Positions 1 to 9,587 of a stretch of 64,000 nt of DNA are shown one piece after another. The first letter of the stretch is position 1. Each line of letters starts with the position of its first letter. A model generated the notes under the pieces. The model was not told the DNA's origin. It did no database searches and worked only from the letters and a program-made list of their open reading frames with translations. Both the position numbers and the translations under genes were made by a program. This DNA comes from Archegozetes longisetosus (taxonomy: Eukaryota; Arthropoda; Arachnida; Sarcoptiformes; Trhypochthoniidae), in assembly GCA_018873245.2 (NCBI GenBank), contig JAEMBT020000001.1, forward strand, positions 2,728,001 through 2,792,000. Reading direction: 5' to 3'.

Positions 1-58
1 ATTAACAGATTGTAAAGTTCTATTTAAAATAAATCATTGTTTCAAATCATTATAACTA

Positions 59-1171
59 TTATTTGCTACTTCTATTAGCATATAAATCTTCGTCTTCTTT
101 TTTACTCATTCCAAAGTCTCCTTTAACTAAAGGTTTAGTATTAGTATTTGATGCCGATGGTTCTGACTTTGCTACTGATGGTTCTGACTTCACCTAAATA
201 TTAAATCAAATTTAAATCCATTTTCAGAATTGCTTTCTCAACTTCATTTTTCAAATCGGTATTTGATAGAATGAGTGCTATCTCACCGATTATCTCACGA
301 TAATCTAAACCCATAATATTGAACATCACTCACTTCTTGTCCAATGGTATCAATGCTTTTGCTTTGAGGCTTTAGTTTCTCTTTTATACCAATTTTTTCA
401 TTCACATCGATGCCTATGGAGAAAATTAAATTAATATTTTGTATAGATTTGAAGTGAATTTAAAATCAACTGAAAAAAGCGATTCAAAAATCTATTACCC
501 GTATATTGCTTAACAATTTCAGGTCCTTTTGTTTTAACGATAAAAATTCCGAGTTGTGCCAATTCGTTAGTTTGTTTCGGGTAACAAGCAGCAGCGGCAG
601 CAGTCAAACCAATACTAGTATAAGTAATTTTCTTAAAGAAACCCTTACGTGAAGCCAACAAAAGCCCAATAAATCCTCCGCTCGTGATTGCGACTGCTTT
701 GGGGACTGTATTGGCTTCAGAACTTATGTATTCATAAGTAGCTATTAGTCAATGAATAATTACAAATCGATATTAATATATTTGGATATAATTAATGTTT
801 TGTAAAGTTAGTATTTTGTAAAATGAATTATTGTTTGTAAAATTGATACATTTTGAATGCTCAAATGCAGTGGTCAATATTTGTTTGGCTCTTGTCGAAG
901 TCTTGTTAAGTATTGACAAATATTGAGACATTTGTTCTCTGACAATTTTGACCCCACTTTCAATATAACCCAACTCTTGATTGATAATACGATCACACGA
1001 AGGGTAAGGATTACCATAAAGTGGTAACTATTAGATGCATTATATAAATATATATAATTAAAATCTTGATTAATCTAATTGTTTTGTACGTACGTCACTA
1101 ATTTTGGTCAATTTTTTCTCTTTATTTTTCTGACAACAAGGTTTCTGTTTTGTCTCTGCTTCTTCAGACAT
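59..1171 (-). CDS. Mic26-27: MICOS complex subunit MIC26/MIC27 (APOO/APOOL family), five exons
   Basis: Five exons join in frame: 1094-1171, 850-1027, 499-741, 334-413, 59-193 (714 nt, 237 aa, stop TAA 59-61). Each junction has GT...AG ends and matching phase. Seen: a Lys/Cys-rich N-terminus, an LPLYGNPYP segment followed by ELGYIESGVKIVREQMS, a glycine-rich hydrophobic stretch (TSGGFIGLLLASRKGFFKK), an Ala-rich second hydrophobic stretch ending in ACYPKQ, and a C-terminus GDFGMSKKEDEDLYANRSSK. Family knowledge: APOO/APOOL proteins share the LPLY start, paired membrane helices with a CYP motif, and a C-terminal GD(H/Y)GQSxPEDxDMY motif. They sit in the mitochondrial inner membrane and shape cristae junctions, and APOOL binds cardiolipin. 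The start is the first ATG of exon 1. Whether it is the MIC26 or MIC27 orthologue cannot be decided here. Confidence 0.9.
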
Positions 1172-1654
1172 CTTTTCATTCGTTTGTTAGTCTTATTGTT
1201 CTGTAATTTTAAACAAAATTAGCATTAATTTTAGTTATTTTTATTCGTAAGTTAATCAATTGCTATTATAATAAATTATGAAAACATGAAATAGTTTTCT
1301 AAAGAATTAATTTAAAATAAAATAATATAAAAGTAAACTGAGATCGAGTGACGACTAATTGGTATTGTTTTAAACTGTATTACAATTACGTAGATTTAAT
1401 TAACTGCTAAATATTGGACAACTTTATTAAGTTTTCACTTTACTGTGGTTTTCGACTTTTTAATACAAACACTAATTTTTACCAAACACTTAGGCTAACG
1501 TTCTTCAGATTTTTCTTAACTAAACAATTAAACTAAACAACTGTTAGGTTTGGTGTGAAAATCAACAAAATAAATAATAATTAAGAAAAGTAGTTAGAAT
1601 TGAAATAACATACATTTTCAATTGTGATTCAATGTGAATTCAATGTGAATATAT
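1172..1654. other. upstream region, no gene seen
   Basis: AT-rich sequence upstream of the MICOS gene start. It should hold that gene's promoter and 5' UTR, but no motif stands out. Confidence 0.4.
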
Positions 1655-2810
1655 TCAATGCTATCTAAATTTGTTTATATCACATGGTTCCACATTTGGC
1701 GCTTATTTCAATTCCTCTATTCTTCTCTCATTCTTCAATTCTTCTATTCTTTAAACCTATACTTCTCTTTTCTAAAGCTATTTAGTTTCAATTAATTGAT
1801 TGTTCATAAAATCGATGTCATTTCGGTTTTTTAATCACATAATTTTGTTCAGTAATGTTTTAGATTCAAATATTTCTATAGAAACGATTTTGGCATTTAC
1901 TATGAAAAAATGTTATACTTTTAAAGTTTTGAAAAAAATTATAGTTTAAAAGCTTTGAAAAAGTGTTAGTTTCAAAATTCTGAAAAAAGTATTAAAGTTT
2001 TCAAACTATGATAGTTTTGTAGTTGCACTTAAGCTCATTCGTATAGACTTCCGCCCAAAAAATAGATTTCATGCATTTTTTCAACACTTACTCATAAAAT
2101 GAGTTAAGTATAGAAAAAAAATCATTTTCTTGTTATGAAAAATTAATAGAAAGCTATTAGCTTAACAGATTTAGAGCGAAGCTTTACTAATCAGAAAGTT
2201 TTTAACACGACAAACAATAAATATGATTATCGTACCAGATCAACGAAAACACCAGTAATTATTATAAGATGAAATCATATCTTTCTTGCATTATATACAC
2301 TTAACTTAAATACACTTTTCTGTCTATGCCAAACAAATCATTGAATTCAACTAAAATTATGCATCATTTTTACACTTTATGATGCGTATCACTCAAAACC
2401 AAAACCATAAGAGCGAGAGATTTTATACCTAAAACTTAGAGTTGCCTTAAATTCAAAAATTAAAAATTAATTCATCTATGAAGAGAAAACTGAATCTTAT
2501 AAGATCAGAATAAGTTAGAATCAAGGCAAAAACTAAGTTAACCATGAAATTGAAAATATCGAAAATAAATAAATTGCTAAGTAGCGATTGATAGAGTTAT
2601 AACATAGTAATTTAATTATTTAATTAAGTATATCATTAACATCAAAACCTAAATTGTCGTTCACTAACTTTATGCCTGATAAATTTTCCATATTTTCGAT
2701 ACGAGTTATTAGTCGATTTGATTTCTAACGATTAACTTAAAACTAATTTTTATACTAGTGATTACCTGAAGTATAGAACTTTAACTATCTTCAAGTCTAA
2801 GGAATAGACT
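1655..2810. repeat. dispersed non-coding repeat, copy A
   Basis: The block from about 1655 to 2530 matches 15671-16535 closely, for example the stretch around 2011-2100 against 16021-16110. The match resumes at 2535-2810 against about 17655-17895. No ORF of note is inside. It looks like a non-autonomous element or an old segmental duplication. The Harbinger element at 2813 begins just where the similarity ends. Boundaries are approximate. Confidence 0.75.
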
Positions 2811-2947
2811 TAGGCCCGTATGCACAGTTGAGTTTTAGTTAAAACTGTTTTAACTCAAAACTTAAAACTCATGCACAGACTGTAATAAAACTAGTTTTAG
2901 TAAAAACCGTTTTAAAACCAGAAAACCAGCAAAAAATTTAAACAAAT

Positions 2948-3739
2948 GTGTGTTTATTCATTAAAAAATTGAAAATGAATAAAAATAAACTGAATATAAG
3001 TGATAATGTTTGGAGTCTTCAAAACGATTTTACTAATTATGAAATAGAATTACTTAAACAAATAATTGCCGACGAAAACAAACTCAAAATAATTGAGTGT
3101 AAAACGACTGATAAGTATACGAAACAACAAAAAGATAACGTTTGGCAACAAATTAGTGACGAGTTTAGTCAAGATTTAAATACAAATAATAGAGACATCA
3201 AGTCTTTGAAAAGCTTTTGGAAACGATATAAATACGAATGTCGTAAGAATTGTAATAAAGAGAAATCAGGAATAAAACAAACTGGTGGCGGACCTCAACC
3301 TCAGAAAACTGATTCAATTGATAATTATATCAATAGTTTTATATTTACTGTTAGCCCACAAATCAATGAATTTGATGATGATTTCATTCAAGAAAAAGCT
3401 GATGAGACAGAGGTATCAAACAGTATTGAAAACCCGAAAGAACACGATTGTATCATAACATTAGAGCAGAACTCAAAATATCAGAACAAAAGCCCAAACA
3501 TTCAATTCAAAAAGCGGTCGCACACAAAATCTAGTTCTTATAGTGATTCAAATGAAGAAAGAAACCAATGGATGGAAATGCAAAAAGAAAAGCATTTAAT
3601 TGAAATCCAAATTTTGAAATTACAAAAAGAAAAACTATTAAGTGATTTAAATAATAGTAAACTAAAGAATAAGCAATTGTTTAAGAAATGTATTGATAGT
3701 AAACAAAATTGTAGACCAGTTTATGCGTTTTTCAAGTAA
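2948..3739 (+). CDS. Harbinger-associated Myb/SANT-like DNA-binding protein
   Basis: 263 aa, intact. Roughly residues 27-118 form a trihelical Myb/SANT-like (zeste/MSANTD type) domain with the spaced tryptophans VWQQIS and FWKRYKYECRK, followed by the characteristic TGGGP turn (112-116). The C-terminal third (about 200-250) is Lys/Glu/Leu-rich and probably coiled coil. In Harbinger elements this protein binds the transposase, helps it enter the nucleus and recruits it to the element ends. It faces the transposase gene tail to tail, with 16 bp between the stops. A second in-frame ATG lies nine codons downstream and could be the true start. Confidence 0.85.
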   Translation: MCLFIKKLKMNKNKLNISDNVWSLQNDFTNYEIELLKQIIADENKLKIIECKTTDKYTKQQKDNVWQQISDEFSQDLNTNNRDIKSLKSFWKRYKYECRKNCNKEKSGIKQTGGGPQPQKTDSIDNYINSFIFTVSPQINEFDDDFIQEKADETEVSNSIENPKEHDCIITLEQNSKYQNKSPNIQFKKRSHTKSSSYSDSNEERNQWMEMQKEKHLIEIQILKLQKEKLLSDLNNSKLKNKQLFKKCIDSKQNCRPVYAFFK

Positions 3740-3755
3740 TTGTAAAAGAATTTAA

Positions 3756-4814
3756 TTAAAGTTTCTCTCGATTAATGACTTTCATAGCAGCGCCTGATCT
3801 CAAATGTGCGTCTGATTCAATTTTAAAATAATTAGCATTAATTTCTGTACTTTGATTGTCAACCAATAAATCATTTTCAATATCATCCATTGTTTCAGTA
3901 ATTAGAGGAACATTTCTTAATTTGCATAAATTTTGTAATACCGCTGTCTCTATAATTACTGGAAATACTCTATCCAAACCTATTCTTAAATAAAACAAAC
4001 ACCAAAATTTTCTCTGCCACTGACCATTAACTCTTTTGATGCCATTTCTGGTCTGCACATGAGAAGCATTATATCTCAATTCATATCTTGTTGTGGGGTT
4101 TCGTAATGGTGTCATACAAAATGACAAACAAGGATAACCTGCGTCTCCTAGTAAAAAGTCACTAAATCGTTCATTTTCCAACATTTGGTATATTTTACTT
4201 TCTCCGAATATTCTACTGTCATGTGCAGATCCATACCATCGCGATTCGTGATCACAAATCACTTGAACATTGATAGAAAAGTTTCCTTTTCTGTTTCGGT
4301 ACACTTCTGCATCCTCTACATGTGGTCTTTTAATGTTAACATGTTTGTAATCAATTAATCCAAAACATCCCGGCATTTTTGTTTTAAGATAAAACTTATT
4401 TTTGATTTCATTCCTGTCTTCAATTGAAGGGAATGTAATAAACTTCGATTTTTGTTTAACTATAGCTATTGAAGTTTTTTTTACAAGTCTTAATACTGTT
4501 GAATGGTCTACACCGTGAAGATCTGCACCTGAGATCTGAAACTGACCGGTGGCATAAAATCTTAAAACAATAGATAATCGAATTATTGGAGGCAATGAGT
4601 CTTTTTTCATTTTGATATTAATTAAATCTGTATTAATTAGATTCAACAGTTCAATGAAACACTGTTTTGTAAGTCTATACCTTCTTATGAATGATATGTC
4701 ATCACAACTATCAAATGGATTGAATCTGTCTTTTAATACTCTTTGACGTTTAAAACTTTTATTCATCATTATTTCATAATTATCTAATTCTTCAATTTGA
4801 AAAAATTGGTTCAT
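3756..4814 (-). CDS. Harbinger transposase (HARBI1-like, DDE_Tnp_4), probably catalytically dead
   Basis: 352 aa, uninterrupted. Residues about 95-117 form a helix-turn-helix (ISGADLHGVDHSTVLRLVKK). The nuclease core follows: first Asp in GLIDYKHV (D155), second in GSAHDSRIF (D199), then LLGDAGYP (222-228). The third acidic residue is expected as Glu in the I-E-R-x-x-G motif after HxxTRN, but this copy reads GIKRVNG, with Lys at 260. The stretch between VICD and GSAHDS is also shorter than usual for the family. The protein therefore looks full length but lacks a catalytic residue, so the element is probably immobile. A domesticated non-catalytic role is possible but unsupported. Confidence 0.88.
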   Translation of the reverse strand: MNQFFQIEELDNYEIMMNKSFKRQRVLKDRFNPFDSCDDISFIRRYRLTKQCFIELLNLINTDLINIKMKKDSLPPIIRLSIVLRFYATGQFQISGADLHGVDHSTVLRLVKKTSIAIVKQKSKFITFPSIEDRNEIKNKFYLKTKMPGCFGLIDYKHVNIKRPHVEDAEVYRNRKGNFSINVQVICDHESRWYGSAHDSRIFGESKIYQMLENERFSDFLLGDAGYPCLSFCMTPLRNPTTRYELRYNASHVQTRNGIKRVNGQWQRKFWCLFYLRIGLDRVFPVIIETAVLQNLCKLRNVPLITETMDDIENDLLVDNQSTEINANYFKIESDAHLRSGAAMKVINREKL

Positions 4815-5011
4815 TTTTACAATTTTTTTGTAGAATTTTGTTTATATTTACTTATTTTGTTGATCACTAAAACCGATTTAAAACTAGTAAAAGTGGTTTT
4901 AGTTTAAAACGGTTCTAAATTTTTACTGTGTATGAGTTTTAAAATGAGTTTTGGGTTTTAAGCCCGGTTTTAGCCTTAAAACCGTTTTTTAAAACACTGT
5001 GCATACGGGCC

Positions 5012-5807
5012 TGAAATTTTATACACAGTTTAATTCATTTAGGCATACTTTTTGTATACTGGGTATCACATCATAAAAAGTTTAGGCATCAATTTTCCAT
5101 AATCCTTTTCCAAACAAATGTCTCCAAACCGTTGATTGTTCTACAATTGATGATCTTTGATCTGCTGCTAACTTATAGATTCGAGCACGTGACCATTTCG
5201 GATGTGAATTATGTTTGAAGTTCGACTTTTATCAATTTGAACTAATACTGAACCCCTACCACTCCTCGACATTCTCTCTAGTAGCAACCCTTTATGCTTT
5301 CGTTTTAAGATTAACATTTAATAAGACTTGAAAATGTTATAAAATGGTTTTAATCAATGATATATTTTCTAATTGGAATTGGGAACACTATAGAATATAT
5401 AGTATTGTATCTTCTGATTACTATAGTTTAATCCTAATAGTTCATCTATATTATTAGTGTAATTGTCACGAAATTGTATTTACATAATTTAATATATGAT
5501 TAATGGAGACAAAAATTATTACAGTGCGTTATGCTAATTATTTCAGATCTGATTTAATTTATCCAAATAGTTGCTTCTTTTCACCCGATTTGTTTCCATG
5601 TCACACTTCCCCGCCAGGTACACAAAATCGTGTACTATCGTATAGAATCGTATTAAGCTTGAGTTAGCCTTAGAGAATTTTCGTCATTTGTTCACACAAA
5701 TGGTGCTGAACCACCTTGAAGTATGTGAAAGAGCCAGAGTGTATAATATACTGAAAAAGTTTAGTATTTACTAAATTTTTAATATAATAGTAAATGTGTA
5801 AATTCAA
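5012..5807. other. intergenic, no firm gene
   Basis: AT-rich. On the minus strand near 5080-5240 a short open stretch reads like a helix-turn-helix (KWSRARIYKLAADQR then STVWRHLFGKGLWK). It has no context and may be a relic of a Tc1-type transposase N-terminus. Nothing else is recognisable. Confidence 0.3.
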
Positions 5808-6042
5808 TTCTGTATATCGGAGCGTATAGGGTTACACTGTTGCTAATCTGTTACACAGTGAAGCATATAAGAGGAGAGATCCCAGCGTGGTACATCATTA
5901 CCGATCCCAGCCTCTGGCCAGGGTAGACCCCACCCCGGATACACCTCTACCCCTCTAAAGGGAATAGGAATGCCCCTCCAGACGATTCATTCCCTATTAT
6001 CTCACTTTTGAGATGACTTCACTAATGACTGTTCACTAATGT
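5808..6042. repeat. GC-richer direct repeat, copy 1
   Basis: Starts near a TCGGAGCGTATAGG motif, passes through a GC-rich core (GGGTAGACCCCACCCCGG) and ends near ATGACTGTTCACTAATG. It is about 70-75% similar by eye to 6290-6555 in the same orientation. No coding sense is seen. Confidence 0.7.
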
Positions 6043-6055
6043 GGCAAAGGGTCGC

Positions 6056-6284
6056 TATAATGGAGTCCAATGGTGATAACCTCTATAATCCAACCTAATA
6101 GTACAAAGTTCCTTTTAGCAATTGAAAATATTGGCACGATCCCATTTACATCCTCTACGGGAGATCTTGGGGTGAAAGCGCATGTTCCGTTTCATTAAAA
6201 TTTAAGATAAAGATTGCGAAACAAATCGTCGATTGTTGCAGTATATTACACTTTATAATTACATGATCATTAAGACAACATAAA
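6056..6284 (-). pseudogene. decayed fragment of the eIF2-alpha-kinase-like gene's last exon
   Basis: Nucleotide by nucleotide this resembles 9563-9818, which is the 3' end of the kinase-like gene and a little downstream sequence. Shared blocks include ATCCAACCTAATA, TTGGCACGATCCCA and AATTTAAGA. On the minus strand it would encode the C-terminal residues of that protein, but stops and indels interrupt it. It lies exactly between the two GC-richer direct repeats. Confidence 0.75.
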
Positions 6285-6289
6285 AAGCC

Positions 6290-6555
6290 CAATCCTGTAC
6301 GTCGGAGTGTATAGGATTATAATTTTGCGGCTGTTATGCAGTGAGACAGATCAGATTAGAGATCCTGGTATAGAGGCATCCCAATCGAGTCCTCAACCTC
6401 GGGTCGGGGTAGACCCCATCCTAGATACACCACTGCCCTCTCTAATGGGAAACAAGAGTGCTTCTCTCATTGATTCAATTCCCATTGCTAAATTCATTAT
6501 CACTATCATCTCAACCCTGAGATGTCTTCAATTCAATGACTGTTCACTGATGCAA
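6290..6555. repeat. GC-richer direct repeat, copy 2
   Basis: Second copy of the 5808-6042 repeat, beginning GTACGTCGGAGTGTATAGG and containing the core GGGGTAGACCCCATCC. The open frame across it on the plus strand is not conserved in copy 1, so it is not taken as coding. Confidence 0.7.
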
Positions 6556-6787
6556 ATAATACAGTAAAGGATTAATATTGTGAAGAGTGTGACAGTTTCA
6601 AGCACTTAGAACTGATAGGTACGTCACTTGTTATGAGAATAGTATAGCTTAAATGCGAGCTCAGCCACCAATTAGCGCACAACTGTTGACAGAATTAGTC
6701 TAAGGCATTCAATATAGATGTCTTTATTAAACATTAAAGATTTATATTAACAGCTGAGCACAAAATAAAGTTATTGCGATCTAAGTT

Positions 6788-6795
6788 GTGTATAA
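6788..6795. repeat. hAT target-site duplication, left
   Basis: GTGTATAA, directly before the left TIR. It is identical to 9339-9346. Confidence 0.93.
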
Positions 6796-9338
6796 TAGTG
6801 AATGAAAATGGATTCCATGGAATGTGGAATAGAATGTGGAATTGAGAAAGGTATGTGGAATGGAATGGAAATGGATTGAAAATTTGAAAACTCAGTGGAG
6901 TTGGAATGGAAATGGAATAGGAAAAATTTCATTGATTCCATGGAATTTTATGGAATGAAAGGTTTCAGTCCTACATTAAGTATATATATTTTAATGGTAT
7001 ATATGTATACATAACAGCACATTATTAGAGAGTTTCACTAATTCACAAATTGACCTATTAAATTACAGTATCAATTTATAAACGAGAGATCAATTGGTTA
7101 AAGAATGTGATGTTTCAATGTGATTTTAAAAAATTATACAATAAATGAGCGAAAACTACAAAATTCAAACAATTTATAAATTATAACTGCTTTTAATAAA
7201 CAAGAGATAATCAACGTTTTCTGGAGATAAACGACATCTTCTCGATTCCAGAGTTCTACCACTCATACTAAAATTTCGTTCCGATTCAAATTGAGTCGCT
7301 GGTAATGATAATATTTTTTGGCAACATTAGCGATATTTGGATAAACGTTAGAGAATTCAAACCAAAATTTAAGCAAATCTGATGTTTGAGAAACTGTGAA
7401 CTTAGCATTTGAATACATTTCAATTTCTTTCTCATATTTATCTTCAGTCTCAATTTCTTCAACTTCTTCCTCAGACTCATACAAAAACTCTTCAGATAAA
7501 GACATTCTCGGTTTTTTCAATTGTGGCTCTTTCGTGAGACTACTTTGAATCTCTTTTTCAGTTTGTAATAATGGTGAGAGTAGTTTCATATTTTCTTTAA
7601 GTATCTTTAAAACATGTGTTTTATCATTTTCACTTAATAATTTCAAGTCTCTTCGTTTCGGATCGAAAAATAGTGCAAGTCTATGAATAAGATGAATTTT
7701 CAAATATTTTTCAACATTTAATTTCAATTTTTCTTTAAAATTGCTGATAATAGCATTATCTTTATTGCTGAATTCGAGATTAGAATGAAGTTTGCGTTTA
7801 ATTTGGACCACAAAGTGTATTGTTGGAGTTTTGTTTTGTGACAAGATCAATGTTGACTTATTAAACATTTCTAATATAGGAATAATTTCTCCAATAAGCT
7901 CTTCATCAATCATTAACAAGTTTGACTTAAGCTCCTTATCAATGAGTGCAAATTCTTTGAGATCTTCAAACACTTCTAAAAAGGTTTTAGGCATATGACA
8001 TTTCGAATTGAATCTAGTTTCGATCTCTTGTGGTATTGTTTTGAATTTCTCTGAGAATTTTCTCATGAGTCCTTTCCGCTTCATTAAAGTTACAATTGCT
8101 TTTACATTATCTATACTCTTCTTAATTTTCATAATATCTTCACTAGTATCATTTAATGTATTTTCAAGAGCCAAATTAATATCATGCCCACAACAAGAAT
8201 ATCTTTCTTTGTCGTCACATGCACTTATCATATTTGTTGCATTGTCAGTAACAAAATAATTATTATCATTAGTGCAACCAAACTCATCAAGAACTAAATC
8301 AATCATTTCTTTGATATTTAACCCTGTTTGCTTTACTTTCATTTCACGTGTCGCCAAAACAAAATTTTCAATTTTCCAAGTTTTCTCTTTAAAATCACTA
8401 GTTATATAATGACATGTAATAGTAATATAATGGGCACCTGTTAGGTCATGCTTTCACAAGTCCAAAGTTACTCCAACTCCTCCTAAATCTTTAGTAGTTT
8501 TGAAGAGTTTTGTTTTTAAATTATCATAAATTTTTGGTACTCTATTAGAAACTGAATGAGCTGTTGGGATAATAGTGTCAATATCTAGTGAACCATATTT
8601 AGCTCCAATATTAATAAATTTTTGAGCCAATGATTTAAAGCCTTCGCCTTCTATAATATTGAACGAGCGCATGTCTTTAGCACAGCACATAACTATTGAA
8701 TCTGTTACATAATTTTTATTACATTCACGTTGACATTAGAAGATTTTTTAGCAAAAAAGCTATCTATTTTTGATTGGCATCGGCTTTCAGTTTTGCATTT
8801 ATGACTAGTAATTGGATTAGTTCCTGAGGTCTTTTTATGAGTTATTACTTCTTTACAAAAGACACAAGAAATGAAATCAGTTTTCTTACTTTTATATAAT
8901 ATGCGGTTAAAGTTTTTCCATTTAGGATTTTTTCCAATTACTTTCTCAAACATAATATCTATCGAATCCTTCACTATAAGTTCGATTATTTCTTCTTTAT
9001 TTTTCTGAGTGATATCTACTTCTATTTCACTGATTTCAGACATTTTTAATATACTTAGTCACAATTTGTATAATATTTAGAAGAAACAAAAGAAACGAAA
9101 ATAAAACGCATTCAATAGCAATAGAGCTACTAAAGATTTATACATTGCAATATCGTAATTTGATACAATAAAAACAAATGCAACTTTCGTTGTAAAAATA
9201 CCTACTATATCATGGAATGGACTGGAATGGAATTGGAATTAGGCTAGAAAATGTGGAATGGAATTGGATGGAATCAACATTTTTTTTAATGGAATGGAAT
9301 GGAAATGGAATGAGAATTTCCCTAATTTTCATTCACTA
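6796..9338. mobile_element. hAT DNA transposon (2543 bp)
   Basis: The terminal inverted repeats are TAGTGAATGAAAAT at 6796 and ATTTTCATTCACTA ending at 9338 (14 bp, perfect). An exact 8-bp direct duplication GTGTATAA flanks them, the length diagnostic for hAT. Both subterminal regions (6810-6960 and 9213-9310) are full of GGAATGG units in the same orientation, which are likely transposase binding sites. The interior holds a broken transposase gene on the minus strand. Confidence 0.96.
7174..9043 (-). pseudogene. hAT transposase, inactivated
   Basis: The reading order starts at 9043: MSEISEIEVD, then a BED-type zinc finger region (KNFNRILYKSKK, CVFC, TSHKC). The RNase-H core follows from VTDSIVMCCAKDMRSFNIIEGEGFK through VTDNATNM. 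The C-terminal dimerisation region has LLKFWFEF and then, in another frame, ILSLPATQFESERNFS and SRRCRLSPENVDYLLF. Three lesions are visible: a frame change near 8700-8730 after the zinc finger, an in-frame TGA at 8454-8456 where the family has Trp (LDLW), and a second frame change near 7310. The conserved SER motif and the end (stop about 7174) are therefore out of frame. The surviving domain order is complete, so decay is recent. Confidence 0.93.
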
Positions 9339-9346
9339 GTGTATAA
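9339..9346. repeat. hAT target-site duplication, right
   Basis: GTGTATAA, directly after the right TIR. It is identical to 6788-6795. Confidence 0.93.
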
Positions 9347-9587
9347 CATGAGTGTTAACACTAATCTGCCTCTAAATACATTGTTAAGCATTTCTTTTAA
9401 GTATAAGCTTAATACACGTGTCATAAGAAGTCTGTAGATAAATCTATAACACATATCGATAAGATTTATATGCAAATTAAGGGTCAACTTGTAATACAAG
9501 TCGTATATAAGTTCAATAATGAAATGTACGATAAAACTAAGGGACAGTGATTACTGTCTTAATATAATGGAATCGTGGCCAAGTTAC

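Larger units (their letters stand above)
2813..5011. mobile_element. PIF/Harbinger DNA transposon (2199 bp)
   Basis: The ends are inverted: GGCCCGTATGCACAGT at 2813 and its exact reverse complement ending at 5011. Beyond the first 16 bp the ends diverge but both stay rich in GTTTTAA-type motifs. The flanks are TTA on the left and TGA on the right, so the 3-bp TWA duplication expected for this superfamily is not perfect. Inside are two convergent genes, a Myb/SANT-like protein (+) and a Harbinger transposase (-), the standard two-gene arrangement. Confidence 0.92.

Noticed and set aside
5080..5290. minus-strand open stretches with HTH-like words (KWSRARIYKL, STVWRHLF)
   Set aside because: Too short, no conserved continuation, no splice or transposon-end context; only mentioned in the gap entry.
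7792..8259. two plus-strand ORFs within the hAT element
   Set aside because: Antisense shadows of the transposase coding sequence.
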